NCBI GenBank assembly: GCA_031264395.1
Contig: JAISEB010000176.1
Location: 1 to 16,598 of the forward strand
DNA length: 16,598 nucleotides
Source: Treponema sp.
GTDB lineage: Bacteria > Spirochaetota > Spirochaetia > Treponematales > Breznakiellaceae
Direction of reading: 5' to 3'
In this document: positions 6,779 to 13,996 of the stretch, piece after piece
Numbering within the stretch: the first letter of the stretch is position 1
How the letters are laid out: every line of letters starts with the position of its first letter
Program-made: the position numbers and the translations under genes
The notes under the pieces: generated by a model
What the model was told of the DNA's origin: nothing
The model's database searches: none
What the model saw: the letters and a program-made list of their open reading frames with translations, nothing else

Positions 6779-6929
6779 AATTTGTCTCCTTATAATGTTT
6801 AGTTTATTCCGCAAACATCCTATAACTAATATATAATCTTAGCAATATTTTGAATAAAAAGTAAAGCTCTTTTTGAAAATTTCGAACGAAACTACTATAA
6901 AAAAAATCAATCTATGGTATAATCTGGGT
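6779..6929. promoter_or_regulatory. AT-rich divergent intergenic region between cfpA and the vWA gene
   Basis: This 151-bp gap is conspicuously AT-rich against the GC-rich surroundings and must hold the promoters of both divergent genes. For cfpA a weak candidate on the minus strand is TTCAAA (6849-6854) with TATATT (6828-6833), spaced only 15 bases, which would leave a leader of roughly 40-50 bases. The plus-strand promoter is listed separately. No palindromic operator stands out. Confidence 0.6.
6915..6923 (+). promoter_or_regulatory. Extended -10 promoter of the vWA gene
   Basis: The plus strand has TGGTATAAT, a perfect TGnTATAAT extended -10. Its last base is 6923 and the start codon ATG begins at 6930, so transcription would start at or within a base or two of the ATG. 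No good -35 is seen, as is common with extended -10 promoters. Confidence 0.65.
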
Positions 6930-7520
6930 ATGCAAGTTTTTTTTATCAAAAAAACGGCCTTTTGGCTGCTCCTTTTTGTCCTCCTGGGCCCCGCGGCGGG
7001 AGGCGCCCAGGATCTCCGGGCGGATATACGAACCGCCCCCGTTGCCGTTAACCTTATTGTGGACGGATCGCTGGCCTTCAAAGACGCCGGAAACGGGCCG
7101 GCGGACTGGCTTTGTGATTATTTTGTGGAACGTATCCTTTCAGGCGGCGACTACCTGACCGTGTGGAACGCCGCCGAAAGCGCCCGGATCGTCTTTTCCG
7201 GTACGGTGCAAAGCGGCGGCGGAAAGGAAGAAATCAAGAAAATCATCCGCGCCATGAGTTTTTCGGGCGGCGAGGCCGATTTTACCGGGGCGCTCCGGGA
7301 AGCGGCGGCCAAGAGGCCTGAAGGATCGGCCGCCTGGACCTGTACCCTCCTTGTTACGGGTTCTCCGGGGGCCCTTGTCCCGCCGCTTTTGGGGAGCAGC
7401 GCTTCCCTTCTTCGTTATTCCCGGGTGGACGAATACCCCGGCTGGCGGGTCCTTACCATAGCCCTGGATATAAGGGACCGGGTTAACCGGGCCGCCGCGG
7501 CCTATATGGCGGGCAACTAA
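6930..7520 (+). CDS. Secreted von Willebrand factor A-like protein (Tp0750 position)
   Basis: The product has 196 residues. A signal peptide is clear: basic KK at 7-8, a hydrophobic core at 10-20, and probable cleavage after GGA or GAQ near residue 26-27. The mature part looks like a single vWA domain: VNLIVDGSLAF (40-50) for the first strand and metal site, GDYLTVWN, ARIVFSG, then GGEADFTGALREA with Thr119, and LLVTGSPG (140-147). A full metal-ion (MIDAS) site would read DxSxS...T...D; here the second Ser is Ala49 and the Asp of the usual TDG is Gly, so metal binding may be weakened. T. pallidum Tp0750 is also a small secreted vWA protein beside Tp0751, so orthology is likely but inferred. 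ATG 6930 is chosen because it precedes the signal peptide; a TTG at 6873 has no ribosome site. Confidence 0.72.
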   Translation: MQVFFIKKTAFWLLLFVLLGPAAGGAQDLRADIRTAPVAVNLIVDGSLAFKDAGNGPADWLCDYFVERILSGGDYLTVWNAAESARIVFSGTVQSGGGKEEIKKIIRAMSFSGGEADFTGALREAAAKRPEGSAAWTCTLLVTGSPGALVPPLLGSSASLLRYSRVDEYPGWRVLTIALDIRDRVNRAAAAYMAGN

Positions 7521-7529
7521 GCGCCACCC

Positions 7530-8537
7530 ATGGCGGAAAATTCCGGACAGGCTTCCCCGCAGGAACAGGTACTCCGGTTCCTGGAACGCCACGATTCATT
7601 TATTCTGACCACCCACGAGAACGCCGACGCCGACGGTTTGGGCGCGGAACTGGTATTTGCCTGCATTCTCGGCCAAATGGGAAAGAAGGTCCGCATCCTT
7701 AACAACGAGATCCCCGCGGAACGTTTCCGTTTCATGGACCCCGGCCGGTTAATAGAAAGCTGGGACCCTTCCCTGCACGGCGGCCTCCCAGGACAATCGG
7801 CTCTGCTGATCCTCGACACCGCCGATGAGTACAATATAGGCCGGACAAAGGAAATTCTTGCCTCGGTACGGGAAACAATGGCCGTCGATCACCACGAAAA
7901 AAACAAATTTTCTTCGATTGCCGGGCTGATAGATCCCACGGCGTCTTCGGCCTGTGAACTGGCGGTAGAAACGGCGCTGGCGGCGGGGATCAAGATTGAC
8001 AACAACACCGCCGTCGCGGCCTTTGCGGGGATAATCTACGACACAGGATCGTTATCGTACATCAAAACCACCGTGCGGACCTTCAGAATATGCCTGATGC
8101 TTGTGGAGGCCGGAGTGGTCCCCTATTCCGTTTACGGAAAACTCAACGAAAGCGGCAGCATGAAGACACTGCTTCTTCAGAAAAAAGTCCTTTCCACCCT
8201 TGACATACGCTGCGGCGGCAGGGTGGCGGTACAGGTTTTGCGGAAAGAGGATCTGGAATCCACGGGGGCTTCCTTTGAGGACGCCGAATCCTTTGTCAAC
8301 GTTCCGCTGTACGCGAAGGACGTCGCCGTCTCCGTTCTGGTAAAGGAAAACACCGAAGGCAAGGTCCGCTGTTCCCTCCGCTCCAAGGGGGAGATCAACG
8401 TGTCCAAAATAGCAAGGGCGTTCAACGGCGGGGGGCATGTTACGTCGGCCGGTTTTCGCAGCGAGTCGGATGTGGAAGAGACGCTGGCGCGGGTACTGGA
8501 AAAAATAGGGGAAAATACGGCGGGTATGGAAACATGA
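7530..8537 (+). CDS. nrnA: DHH-family oligoribonuclease / pAp phosphatase (NrnA-like)
   Basis: NrnA-type enzymes degrade nanoRNAs of two to five nucleotides and dephosphorylate 3'-phosphoadenosine 5'-phosphate in the cytoplasm, using Mn ions. All metal motifs are visible in this 335-residue protein: THENADADGLG (28-38), LDTAD with Asp96, DHH at 120-122, YDTGSLSY with Asp171, and the DHHA1-domain GGGHVTSAG (300-308). The length matches the family's usual 310-340. The start 9 bases after the vWA stop has no good ribosome site, but the first motif lies only 27 residues in, so no later start is likely. It overlaps the next gene by 4 bases (ATGA), which suggests translational coupling. A cyclic-di-nucleotide-related DHH role cannot be excluded. 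Confidence 0.88.
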   Translation: MAENSGQASPQEQVLRFLERHDSFILTTHENADADGLGAELVFACILGQMGKKVRILNNEIPAERFRFMDPGRLIESWDPSLHGGLPGQSALLILDTADEYNIGRTKEILASVRETMAVDHHEKNKFSSIAGLIDPTASSACELAVETALAAGIKIDNNTAVAAFAGIIYDTGSLSYIKTTVRTFRICLMLVEAGVVPYSVYGKLNESGSMKTLLLQKKVLSTLDIRCGGRVAVQVLRKEDLESTGASFEDAESFVNVPLYAKDVAVSVLVKENTEGKVRCSLRSKGEINVSKIARAFNGGGHVTSAGFRSESDVEETLARVLEKIGENTAGMET

Positions 8538-10042
8538 CAGGAAAATTCTTCAGCGCGTTCGCTACCGCCGTGATCTGTCTTGCCGTAGCGGGGGCGGCGG
8601 TTTTTGTTTTCCGTCCTTTCAGGCTCGTTTTCCCCCAGAAAAACAGGGAACAGCGCCAGACAAGGATAGTCATTCCCAGGGAAACCGGAACCGGCCCGGA
8701 AGATCCCCTTTCCGCCGACGTTCTTTTCCGGGAGGAAGGGGTAAGAACCAGGGCCGCCATGGACGAGGGGGAAGTTGTCGTCACGGTTCTTACCCAGGAC
8801 CTTGACGGGGACCCGGCGGAGGAACAGATCGTCGCCTTCAGGAACCTTCTTGAAATAGACAGTCCCATATACATCACCTATGTTGATTACGACGGGAAAG
8901 AAAAGGAGTACCGGAGGCTCTGGAACGCCCCCACCGCCGCCACAAGGCCGGGAACCGTTTCTCTTTATACAAAGGATCTTGTCGGCGACCGGGGAACCTG
9001 CGTGATCCTCACAGGCATGAACGGTTCCGGGGAACACACCATGACGATCTTCCGCAAATCCGCCGGGGAGGCAAACCGTCCGCAGGACCCCTATGGCCAG
9101 CCCTTTACCAAAATCGCAGAGCTGTGCATAGACGGTTCCATTTCCATTCTGGAGCCGGAACGGCCCCAGGCATACCACCTCGGCATGGCCCAGGGACGGA
9201 GTTTCCGCATCGCCGCGTATGGCCGGAACTACGAATCGGACAACATACTGGATCAGATTGAAACAAGCTACGAATTCAACCCGGTCAACGGGTTATATGA
9301 ACAAACCGGCATGGTCCGCCTTCCCGGTTCCCAGATTGAACAGCGCAGGCTGCGGGAACTGTTAAGCGGCGCGCCGGGGGTATTTGAGGAATTTATCAAC
9401 GATCTCTGGTACTACGTCAGTCCCGACGGCACCGCGGACAGCCGCCAGTACATCCATTTTGATCCCCAGGGCAGGGAAATTATCTTCTACGGCGATGAAA
9501 CCCAGCAGGTATTTACCTGGCAGCAGTCGGCCCCTACCCGTTACGGATTGTACATTTCGTCCCAGAATATTTCGGTTACCACCCTGAGGCGTTTTCTGGA
9601 CATAGAACTTGAATCCCTTAACAGCGTGCGGGTCAGGGTGTTCGAGGATGTCCGGCTTAAAATAGGGGTGAACAACGCCTGGGACGGCTCCTACCGGAGG
9701 GCGGGAACGGTAAAAAAAGACGGCGGGGAGCCTTCCCCCTTCATTCCCTACATAGACAGGGCCTACGACAGCTCCATGGGAAAGATACGGTTTTTCCCGG
9801 ACGGCGTGTATGAACTGGGCGCCGGCGAAGAAATAAAAAAGGGACGCTATATTTTTTTCCGGGTACAGGATCAGGAATTGCTGGAACTGCGGGAAGAGGG
9901 GCCGGGCGGAAAGGCGCGGGAAATATTCCGCATCGAAGGAAACGCCCGCCTGTCCATGGTTCTTTTCCGGGTACGCCTGGGGGCCATAGGCATACAGGAT
10001 CTCCGCGAGGAGGCCATTCCCCTGACCCCGGCCGCCGATTAA
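8534..10042 (+). CDS. Tp0751 (pallilysin / vascular adhesin) homologue, enlarged
   Basis: The product has 502 residues. Residues about 8-27 form one hydrophobic N-terminal segment without a proper lipobox, so a membrane-anchored exported protein is likely. Residues 283-395 match T. pallidum Tp0751 as I remember it: a ...LW...FD... strand pair, then ISSQNISVTTLRRFLDIELE, then VRVFEDVRLKIGVNNAWDGS and YRRAG, against EDV-RLKIG...WDGQYTRYHAG of Tp0751. That domain has a lipocalin-like fold and binds laminin, fibronectin and fibrinogen in T. pallidum. The HEVIH segment of Tp0751 aligns here with LNSVR, so the HEXXH motif is missing. Residues 60-280 are extra compared with the 237-residue T. pallidum protein and include a calcium-loop-like DLDGDPAEEQ (89-98). 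The start overlaps nrnA by 4 bases. The gene ends convergently with the operon on the other strand. Confidence 0.8.
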   Translation: MTGKFFSAFATAVICLAVAGAAVFVFRPFRLVFPQKNREQRQTRIVIPRETGTGPEDPLSADVLFREEGVRTRAAMDEGEVVVTVLTQDLDGDPAEEQIVAFRNLLEIDSPIYITYVDYDGKEKEYRRLWNAPTAATRPGTVSLYTKDLVGDRGTCVILTGMNGSGEHTMTIFRKSAGEANRPQDPYGQPFTKIAELCIDGSISILEPERPQAYHLGMAQGRSFRIAAYGRNYESDNILDQIETSYEFNPVNGLYEQTGMVRLPGSQIEQRRLRELLSGAPGVFEEFINDLWYYVSPDGTADSRQYIHFDPQGREIIFYGDETQQVFTWQQSAPTRYGLYISSQNISVTTLRRFLDIELESLNSVRVRVFEDVRLKIGVNNAWDGSYRRAGTVKKDGGEPSPFIPYIDRAYDSSMGKIRFFPDGVYELGAGEEIKKGRYIFFRVQDQELLELREEGPGGKAREIFRIEGNARLSMVLFRVRLGAIGIQDLREEAIPLTPAAD

Positions 10043-10100
10043 ACGGGCCGCCGCACAAACGCGCCCTAACGCGCCGCCAGTATACGCAGCGATTGGATTG
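10043..10100. other. Short convergent intergenic gap without clear terminator
   Basis: The 58 bases separate two converging genes. They contain the short direct repeat AACGCGCC (10057-10064 and 10068-10075) but no stem-loop with a T-tract on either strand, so terminators for both transcripts are unidentified. Confidence 0.4.
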
Positions 10101-11126
10101 TCATCGGGATACGGAAGCGTCTACGGGAAAGGCGTCAAACCCCGCGTCCTTAAGCCGCCGTATGGTTTCGTTCTCGTCGCTTCCGGCGGGAACATTGACG
10201 GCCCAGTATTCGTTTCCGTTTACAGTGCGCCGAACCACGGCCGGTAAAAAGCCCGCATCCTCAAGCCGCCCTGTCATCGCGGCGGCGTTCGCCTCTTTTC
10301 CAAAAAGCCCCGCCTGAAGCGCCCTTCCGGCGGGAGGCGGCGCGGCCCGGGCGGAAGCGCTTTCGCTTGCGGGTACGGCCCGGGCGGAAGTGCTTGCGGG
10401 CGCGGCCCCTGCGGCGGGAGCCCCTGCGGCGGCGGGGGGCACTGCGGCGGGGGCCCCTTCCCCGGCGGAAAGCAGCGGCCCCGCGGGAAGCAGCCAGAGC
10501 GCGGAAGGTTTCGCGTCCACGGCGTCCTCCCCCCCGGCGGCGATACGGCCTTCCGGGCTGCGGGAATATTCGGAAAGCAGGGGCGTTTTCCAGGTTTCAG
10601 AGCCTGTAAGGCGCCAGAGCGTGTAGTATATGGCCGGTTTCATTCCCGAAAAGCCGGGATCTTCCAGAAGGGACCGGAGGGAAGAGGTGTCCCCGGAACG
10701 AAAGGCGGCGATCCGGGCCACAAGATAACGGGCTTCGAGGTTTGCCCCGCCATCCCGGCTTGACAGAAGCACCGGCGCTACCGCGGCCTCGGCCTTTTCC
10801 CATTCCCCCATAACGGCGAAACAGCGCCCGCCCCGGACCAGGGAAGCGTCGTCCCGCCGGTCCGGCCCGGCGGCGGCCGCCTTGAGCCATGCCCCGGCGG
10901 CGGCCTCAAAATTTCCCAGCAGTTCGTACAGCCGGGCAAGGCGGATCAGGGCGCCGTGCTTTTCCGCTCCGGGAGCGCCGGGCCGCCCGGCAATCTGTTC
11001 GAGGTTTTGAATTTCGGCCCCCGCGGCCGCCTGTTCCCCGTATACGGGCGGGCCTCCAGCAAAGGCCGCAAAGAGGAACACCGCGGCAATCCTGGAAAAG
11101 AGGGGCCTCTTCTTAATCGATCCCAT
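10101..11126 (-). CDS. Secreted SPOR-domain protein with TPR-like helices
   Basis: The product has 341 residues from the ATG at 11126; a TTG 30 bases upstream is rejected because the signal peptide begins properly here (GSIKKRPLF, then a hydrophobic IAAVFLFAAFAGG core, cleavage near VYG-EQ, residue 30). Residues 55-140 are paired amphipathic helices of TPR type (ALIRLARLYELLGNFEAAAG; then a second pair around GEWEKAEAA). Residues 218-265 are an Ala/Pro/Ser linker. Residues 267-337 resemble a SPOR domain: LQAGLFGKEANA, then two halves with ALEDAGF/LKDAGF-type motifs and YWAVNVPAG. SPOR domains bind denuded peptidoglycan at division sites. It is the last gene of the operon and overlaps the preceding gene by 14 bases. 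Target and function are inferred. Confidence 0.75.
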   Translation of the reverse strand: MGSIKKRPLFSRIAAVFLFAAFAGGPPVYGEQAAAGAEIQNLEQIAGRPGAPGAEKHGALIRLARLYELLGNFEAAAGAWLKAAAAGPDRRDDASLVRGGRCFAVMGEWEKAEAAVAPVLLSSRDGGANLEARYLVARIAAFRSGDTSSLRSLLEDPGFSGMKPAIYYTLWRLTGSETWKTPLLSEYSRSPEGRIAAGGEDAVDAKPSALWLLPAGPLLSAGEGAPAAVPPAAAGAPAAGAAPASTSARAVPASESASARAAPPPAGRALQAGLFGKEANAAAMTGRLEDAGFLPAVVRRTVNGNEYWAVNVPAGSDENETIRRLKDAGFDAFPVDASVSR

Positions 11127-11418
11127 AGGGACTGTCCGCTCCGGGTAATTCCTCAACGCCGTCCGTTCCCTTTTTATCCGGTTTGGGCTGTTTCTCCCGC
11201 GTTTTGAGCTTTTCCTTCTTTTTCAGCCTGAAGGATACCATGACGGGTATGGTGCAGAGCATTCCCAGAATGAACGAGACAAAAACGGTCAGGTACACGG
11301 GCACGCCGCTAAAAATCCGGAATCCAAAGGAAATATCGCTTGAATTCCCCAGATTAAGGGTAATAAACGCCAAAAAGACCCCAAAAAGAACGATAAATCC
11401 AATTAAACGCCAAGGCAT
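11113..11418 (-). CDS. LapA-domain (DUF1049-like) small membrane protein
   Basis: The product has 101 residues from the ATG at 11418, which is preceded by AAGGAG at a good distance; a longer frame reaching 11475 overlaps miaB and has no ribosome site. Two membrane helices are visible (about residues 4-23 and 39-62), joined by NLGNSSDISFGFRIFSGVPV. The FxxxNxxxVxFSFxxxxVPVxL pattern is characteristic of LapA/DUF1049 proteins, which in enterobacteria help control lipopolysaccharide assembly. Treponemes lack classical LPS, so the role here is unknown. The C-terminal tail is cytosolic, Lys-rich and ends in acidic residues. The start is 10 bases after the miaB stop. Confidence 0.7.
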   Translation of the reverse strand: MPWRLIGFIVLFGVFLAFITLNLGNSSDISFGFRIFSGVPVYLTVFVSFILGMLCTIPVMVSFRLKKKEKLKTREKQPKPDKKGTDGVEELPGADSPYGID

Positions 11419-11428
11419 GTCATTCTCC

Positions 11429-12802
11429 TTACTCAATGGAAACAAGATCCCTCGCCCTGAAGGTGTTCCCCGCAAGGCCGGACAGGGTAAGCTCCGCGAA
11501 GGTTCCTATCAGGGAAGCCTTGCCGGCGGCCGCCGCCATTTCGTCACGTTCGGTACGGCTTATTAATTCATCGGCATTTTTCCGGGAAATTCCTTCAATA
11601 AGCACCCGTTCCCTCAAACCGATGCGGCTTTTAAGGAGTTCCGCCGTGTGTTTCTTCTGAAGGGCGATAACACGGGAAAGCCGTTCCCGCTTGACATCCT
11701 CGGCTACACGGCCGGGAAGATCGCAGGCCGCCGTTCCTTCGCGGGGGTTGTAATGGTACATATAGGCGTACAGGAAGCGGACCTCGTTCATAAGATCCAG
11801 CGTTTCCTCAAGATCATCCCCTGTTTCTCCGGGAAAACCCACGAGAATATCCGTGGAAAAAGTCATCTCCGGCATGGCCCGCCTGATCTCCCCGGCAAGA
11901 GACAGGTACTGTTCCCTGGTGTAACGCCTGTTCATTGCCTTGAGGATACGGTTCGAACCGTGCTGAACCGGCAGGTGTATATGCCGGCAGAAAACCCCGT
12001 TTTCCGCCATGATCCGTATTGTTTCGGACGAAAAATCCCCAGGATTCGCGGACAGAAAACGGACCCACCGTATGGGCCCTTTACGCGGATCAAGCTCCCC
12101 GGCAACAAGGCGCAGCAATCCGGGAAAATCCATGGAAGAAAAGCCGTCCCCGCCTTCCCACCGGTATGAATTGACATTCTGCCCAAGGAGGGTTATTTCC
12201 CGTATTCCTTTTTCCGCCGCAAGTTTCATTTCATTGACGATGCCCCTGGGGGAGCGGGAGACTTCGGGGCCGCGGACATAGGGGACAATGCAATACGAAC
12301 AGAAATTGCTACAGCCGTGCATAATGGGGATAAAACTGCGGAAACTGCCTTCCTCAAGATGAGAGGATGAAAAGGAAAAGACGGGCTCCTCGCCCTGCTC
12401 TAAAGGCGCGGCGGCTTCTCCCCGCGCCCCGCGTTCCGCGGCCTCGAGGATCTGGGGAAAAAGGGAGCGTGAACGGGTTCCCATTACATAGTCTACGGAA
12501 AACCGCTCCAAAAGGCTCCCGCCAAGGCGCTGGGCCATGCAGCCCGCGGCGACAAGAACAAGGGGCCGGCCGGCGGCGTTCCGCTTTTTTTTAAGGCTCG
12601 CGTACAGGGCCAGCCGGCCCAGCGCCCGCTGTTCGGCGGTTTTACGGACGGAGCAGGTGTTAAGCAGCACGAGATCCGCGCTTTCGCCGTCCACGGCCTT
12701 TTCCCAGCCCCGTTCCCGGCAGACAAGATCCAGCGCCGCCGACTCGGCGGTATTCATCTGGCAGCCGTATGTTTCAAAGAAATAGGTCATGCGGGGGATC
12801 AT
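11429..12802 (-). CDS. miaB: tRNA-2-methylthio-N6-dimethylallyladenosine synthase MiaB
   Basis: MiaB is a radical-SAM enzyme with two 4Fe-4S clusters that adds a methylthio group to i6A37 of tRNAs reading UNN codons. The 457-residue product has the three N-terminal cluster cysteines (Cys14 in YGCQMN, Cys50 in LNTCSVR, Cys88 in AAGCMAQ) and the radical-SAM CxxxCxxC at 164-171 (GCSNFCSYC), followed by VPYVRG. The LLGQNVNSY, HLPVQHGSN and FSTDILVGFPGET blocks and a C-terminal TRAM-like region (about 390-455) complete the family pattern. The GCQMN motif fits MiaB rather than MtaB or RimO. Its start overlaps the upstream stop by 4 bases (ATGA). An internal ATG four codons later is a possible alternative start. 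Confidence 0.95.
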   Translation of the reverse strand: MIPRMTYFFETYGCQMNTAESAALDLVCRERGWEKAVDGESADLVLLNTCSVRKTAEQRALGRLALYASLKKKRNAAGRPLVLVAAGCMAQRLGGSLLERFSVDYVMGTRSRSLFPQILEAAERGARGEAAAPLEQGEEPVFSFSSSHLEEGSFRSFIPIMHGCSNFCSYCIVPYVRGPEVSRSPRGIVNEMKLAAEKGIREITLLGQNVNSYRWEGGDGFSSMDFPGLLRLVAGELDPRKGPIRWVRFLSANPGDFSSETIRIMAENGVFCRHIHLPVQHGSNRILKAMNRRYTREQYLSLAGEIRRAMPEMTFSTDILVGFPGETGDDLEETLDLMNEVRFLYAYMYHYNPREGTAACDLPGRVAEDVKRERLSRVIALQKKHTAELLKSRIGLRERVLIEGISRKNADELISRTERDEMAAAAGKASLIGTFAELTLSGLAGNTFRARDLVSIE

Positions 12803-13173
12803 GACCTCGTTTTAAGTCCCCTGATGAATTTGATCCCGTTCCAGATCCCCAGGGCGATAAAGCCCACGGCCCCTATGCCAAGAACGGTTCCGGCTACGGA
12901 CGTAAGCAGGGGAATTTTGGCCCTGGCCAGAAGCCCCAGCGCGCCTGAAAGGGCAAGGACAAGCCCCGGCTTTTTGCCGGCGGGGTCCCTGGAAAGAAGG
13001 GCAAAGATGCCCGCAAGCGCGGCAAGGCCCCCCAGGACAAGACCCACAAGGGGAAGGCGGCCTCCCACAACGCTCATGATAAAGAGAAACCCCCCGGCCG
13101 CCAGGGAAAAAACGGCGGTAACGCCCTGTTTTGTGAGGTTCTTTGACGACGAATACGGTTCAATGTCATTCAT
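12799..13173 (-). CDS. Small hydrophobic membrane protein of unknown function
   Basis: The product has 124 residues from the ATG at 13173, supported by AAGGAGG six bases upstream; a longer frame to 13233 lies within folE2 and is rejected. After a polar N-terminus (MNDIEPYSSSKNLTKQG) come three to four hydrophobic segments, rich in Gly, Ala and Leu: around residues 18-35, 38-59, 70-84 and 91-113. The C-terminus is basic (GIKFIRGLKTRS). I recognise no family. It overlaps folE2 by 8 bases and miaB by 4, so it is clearly an operon member and probably translated by coupling. Confidence 0.7.
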   Translation of the reverse strand: MNDIEPYSSSKNLTKQGVTAVFSLAAGGFLFIMSVVGGRLPLVGLVLGGLAALAGIFALLSRDPAGKKPGLVLALSGALGLLARAKIPLLTSVAGTVLGIGAVGFIALGIWNGIKFIRGLKTRS

Positions 13174-13996
13174 AGCCGGCCTCCTTGTCATATTCCGCAA
13201 AGGCAAACGCGCTGTGATTATGGATACTTTCAAAATTCTCCGCTTCTACCGAAAAACGGGGAAAGGTATTCATCCCTTTAAGTTCAATATACACATCCCT
13301 TACCAGATCTTCAACAAACTTTGGGTTGTCATAGGCATGTTCGGTGACAAATTTTTCATCTTCGCGCTTGAGAATCGAATAAACAGGGCTCGAAGCCGCT
13401 TTTTCCACAAGGGCGATAATATCCTCTATCCAGAAAAAAGGCCCAAGCTCCACCTCCACCCGGACCATGCCCCGCTGATTGTGGGCCCCCCGGTCGCTTA
13501 TTGCCCGTGAACAGGGGCAGACCGTCGTCACAGGAACGGAGACCGAAACGGTAAAGTGCCTCCGCCCCGCGCCGGCGGGGGCCTCCGCTCCGCGGTTCAC
13601 GGGTTCACGGGCCGAACGCACCCAGCCCTGATAGCGGCATTCATAGGACATCATGCCGGGAAGCCCCGAGACCGGGGCGTTTTTTTCCATAAAATAGGGG
13701 AAGGTCATGGAGCCGAAGGCCGATTCCGCTTCCAGATCCCCGCGTATGCGCCCAAGCATTTCAAGGAAGCGGGGCATGGAAAGATCCTCGCGGTACCGGT
13801 GAAAAATTTCGATGAAGCGGCTCATGTGGGTTCCCTTGAAATGACGGGGAAGATCGGCGTAAAGATCCACCCGCGCCGCCGTATGCTGAATATGGTTCAC
13901 CTTGTCCAGCACCCGGATGGGGTATTCAAGGCCCTTGACGCCTACCTTGGCAAGGGGAACGTTGCGGCTGTCGGCCTGATTCTGAACGTCAATCAT
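13166..13996 (-). CDS. folE2: GTP cyclohydrolase FolE2 (type IB)
   Basis: This enzyme converts GTP to 7,8-dihydroneopterin triphosphate, the entry to folate and also to queuosine synthesis. The 276-residue product has typical FolE2 motifs: GTHMSRF (55-61), the metal/catalytic cysteine block TTVCPCSRAIS (157-167, Cys160 and Cys162) and GAHNQRG (170-176), plus SIHNHSAFA near the C-terminus. Type IB enzymes can use Mn or other metals and replace zinc-dependent FolE when zinc is scarce. The start overlaps the folD stop by 8 bases, with no clear ribosome site, so coupling is likely. Beside folD a folate role is most natural, although the tRNA-modification gene miaB is also in the operon. Confidence 0.93.
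   Translation of the reverse strand: MIDVQNQADSRNVPLAKVGVKGLEYPIRVLDKVNHIQHTAARVDLYADLPRHFKGTHMSRFIEIFHRYREDLSMPRFLEMLGRIRGDLEAESAFGSMTFPYFMEKNAPVSGLPGMMSYECRYQGWVRSAREPVNRGAEAPAGAGRRHFTVSVSVPVTTVCPCSRAISDRGAHNQRGMVRVEVELGPFFWIEDIIALVEKAASSPVYSILKREDEKFVTEHAYDNPKFVEDLVRDVYIELKGMNTFPRFSVEAENFESIHNHSAFAFAEYDKEAGYE

Noticed and set aside
6779..6814. A 12-residue upstream extension of CfpA from a TTG codon
   Set aside because: It would translate the ribosome site AAGGAGA that serves the ATG at 6778.
9576..9660. An HEXXH zinc-protease site in the Tp0751 homologue
   Set aside because: I looked for it because pallilysin is described as a metalloprotease; no HEXXH occurs anywhere in this protein.
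10342..10460. A CRISPR-like array in the repeated GC-rich tract
   Set aside because: The repeats are short, imperfect, in frame with an Ala/Pro linker and lack unique spacers of regular length.
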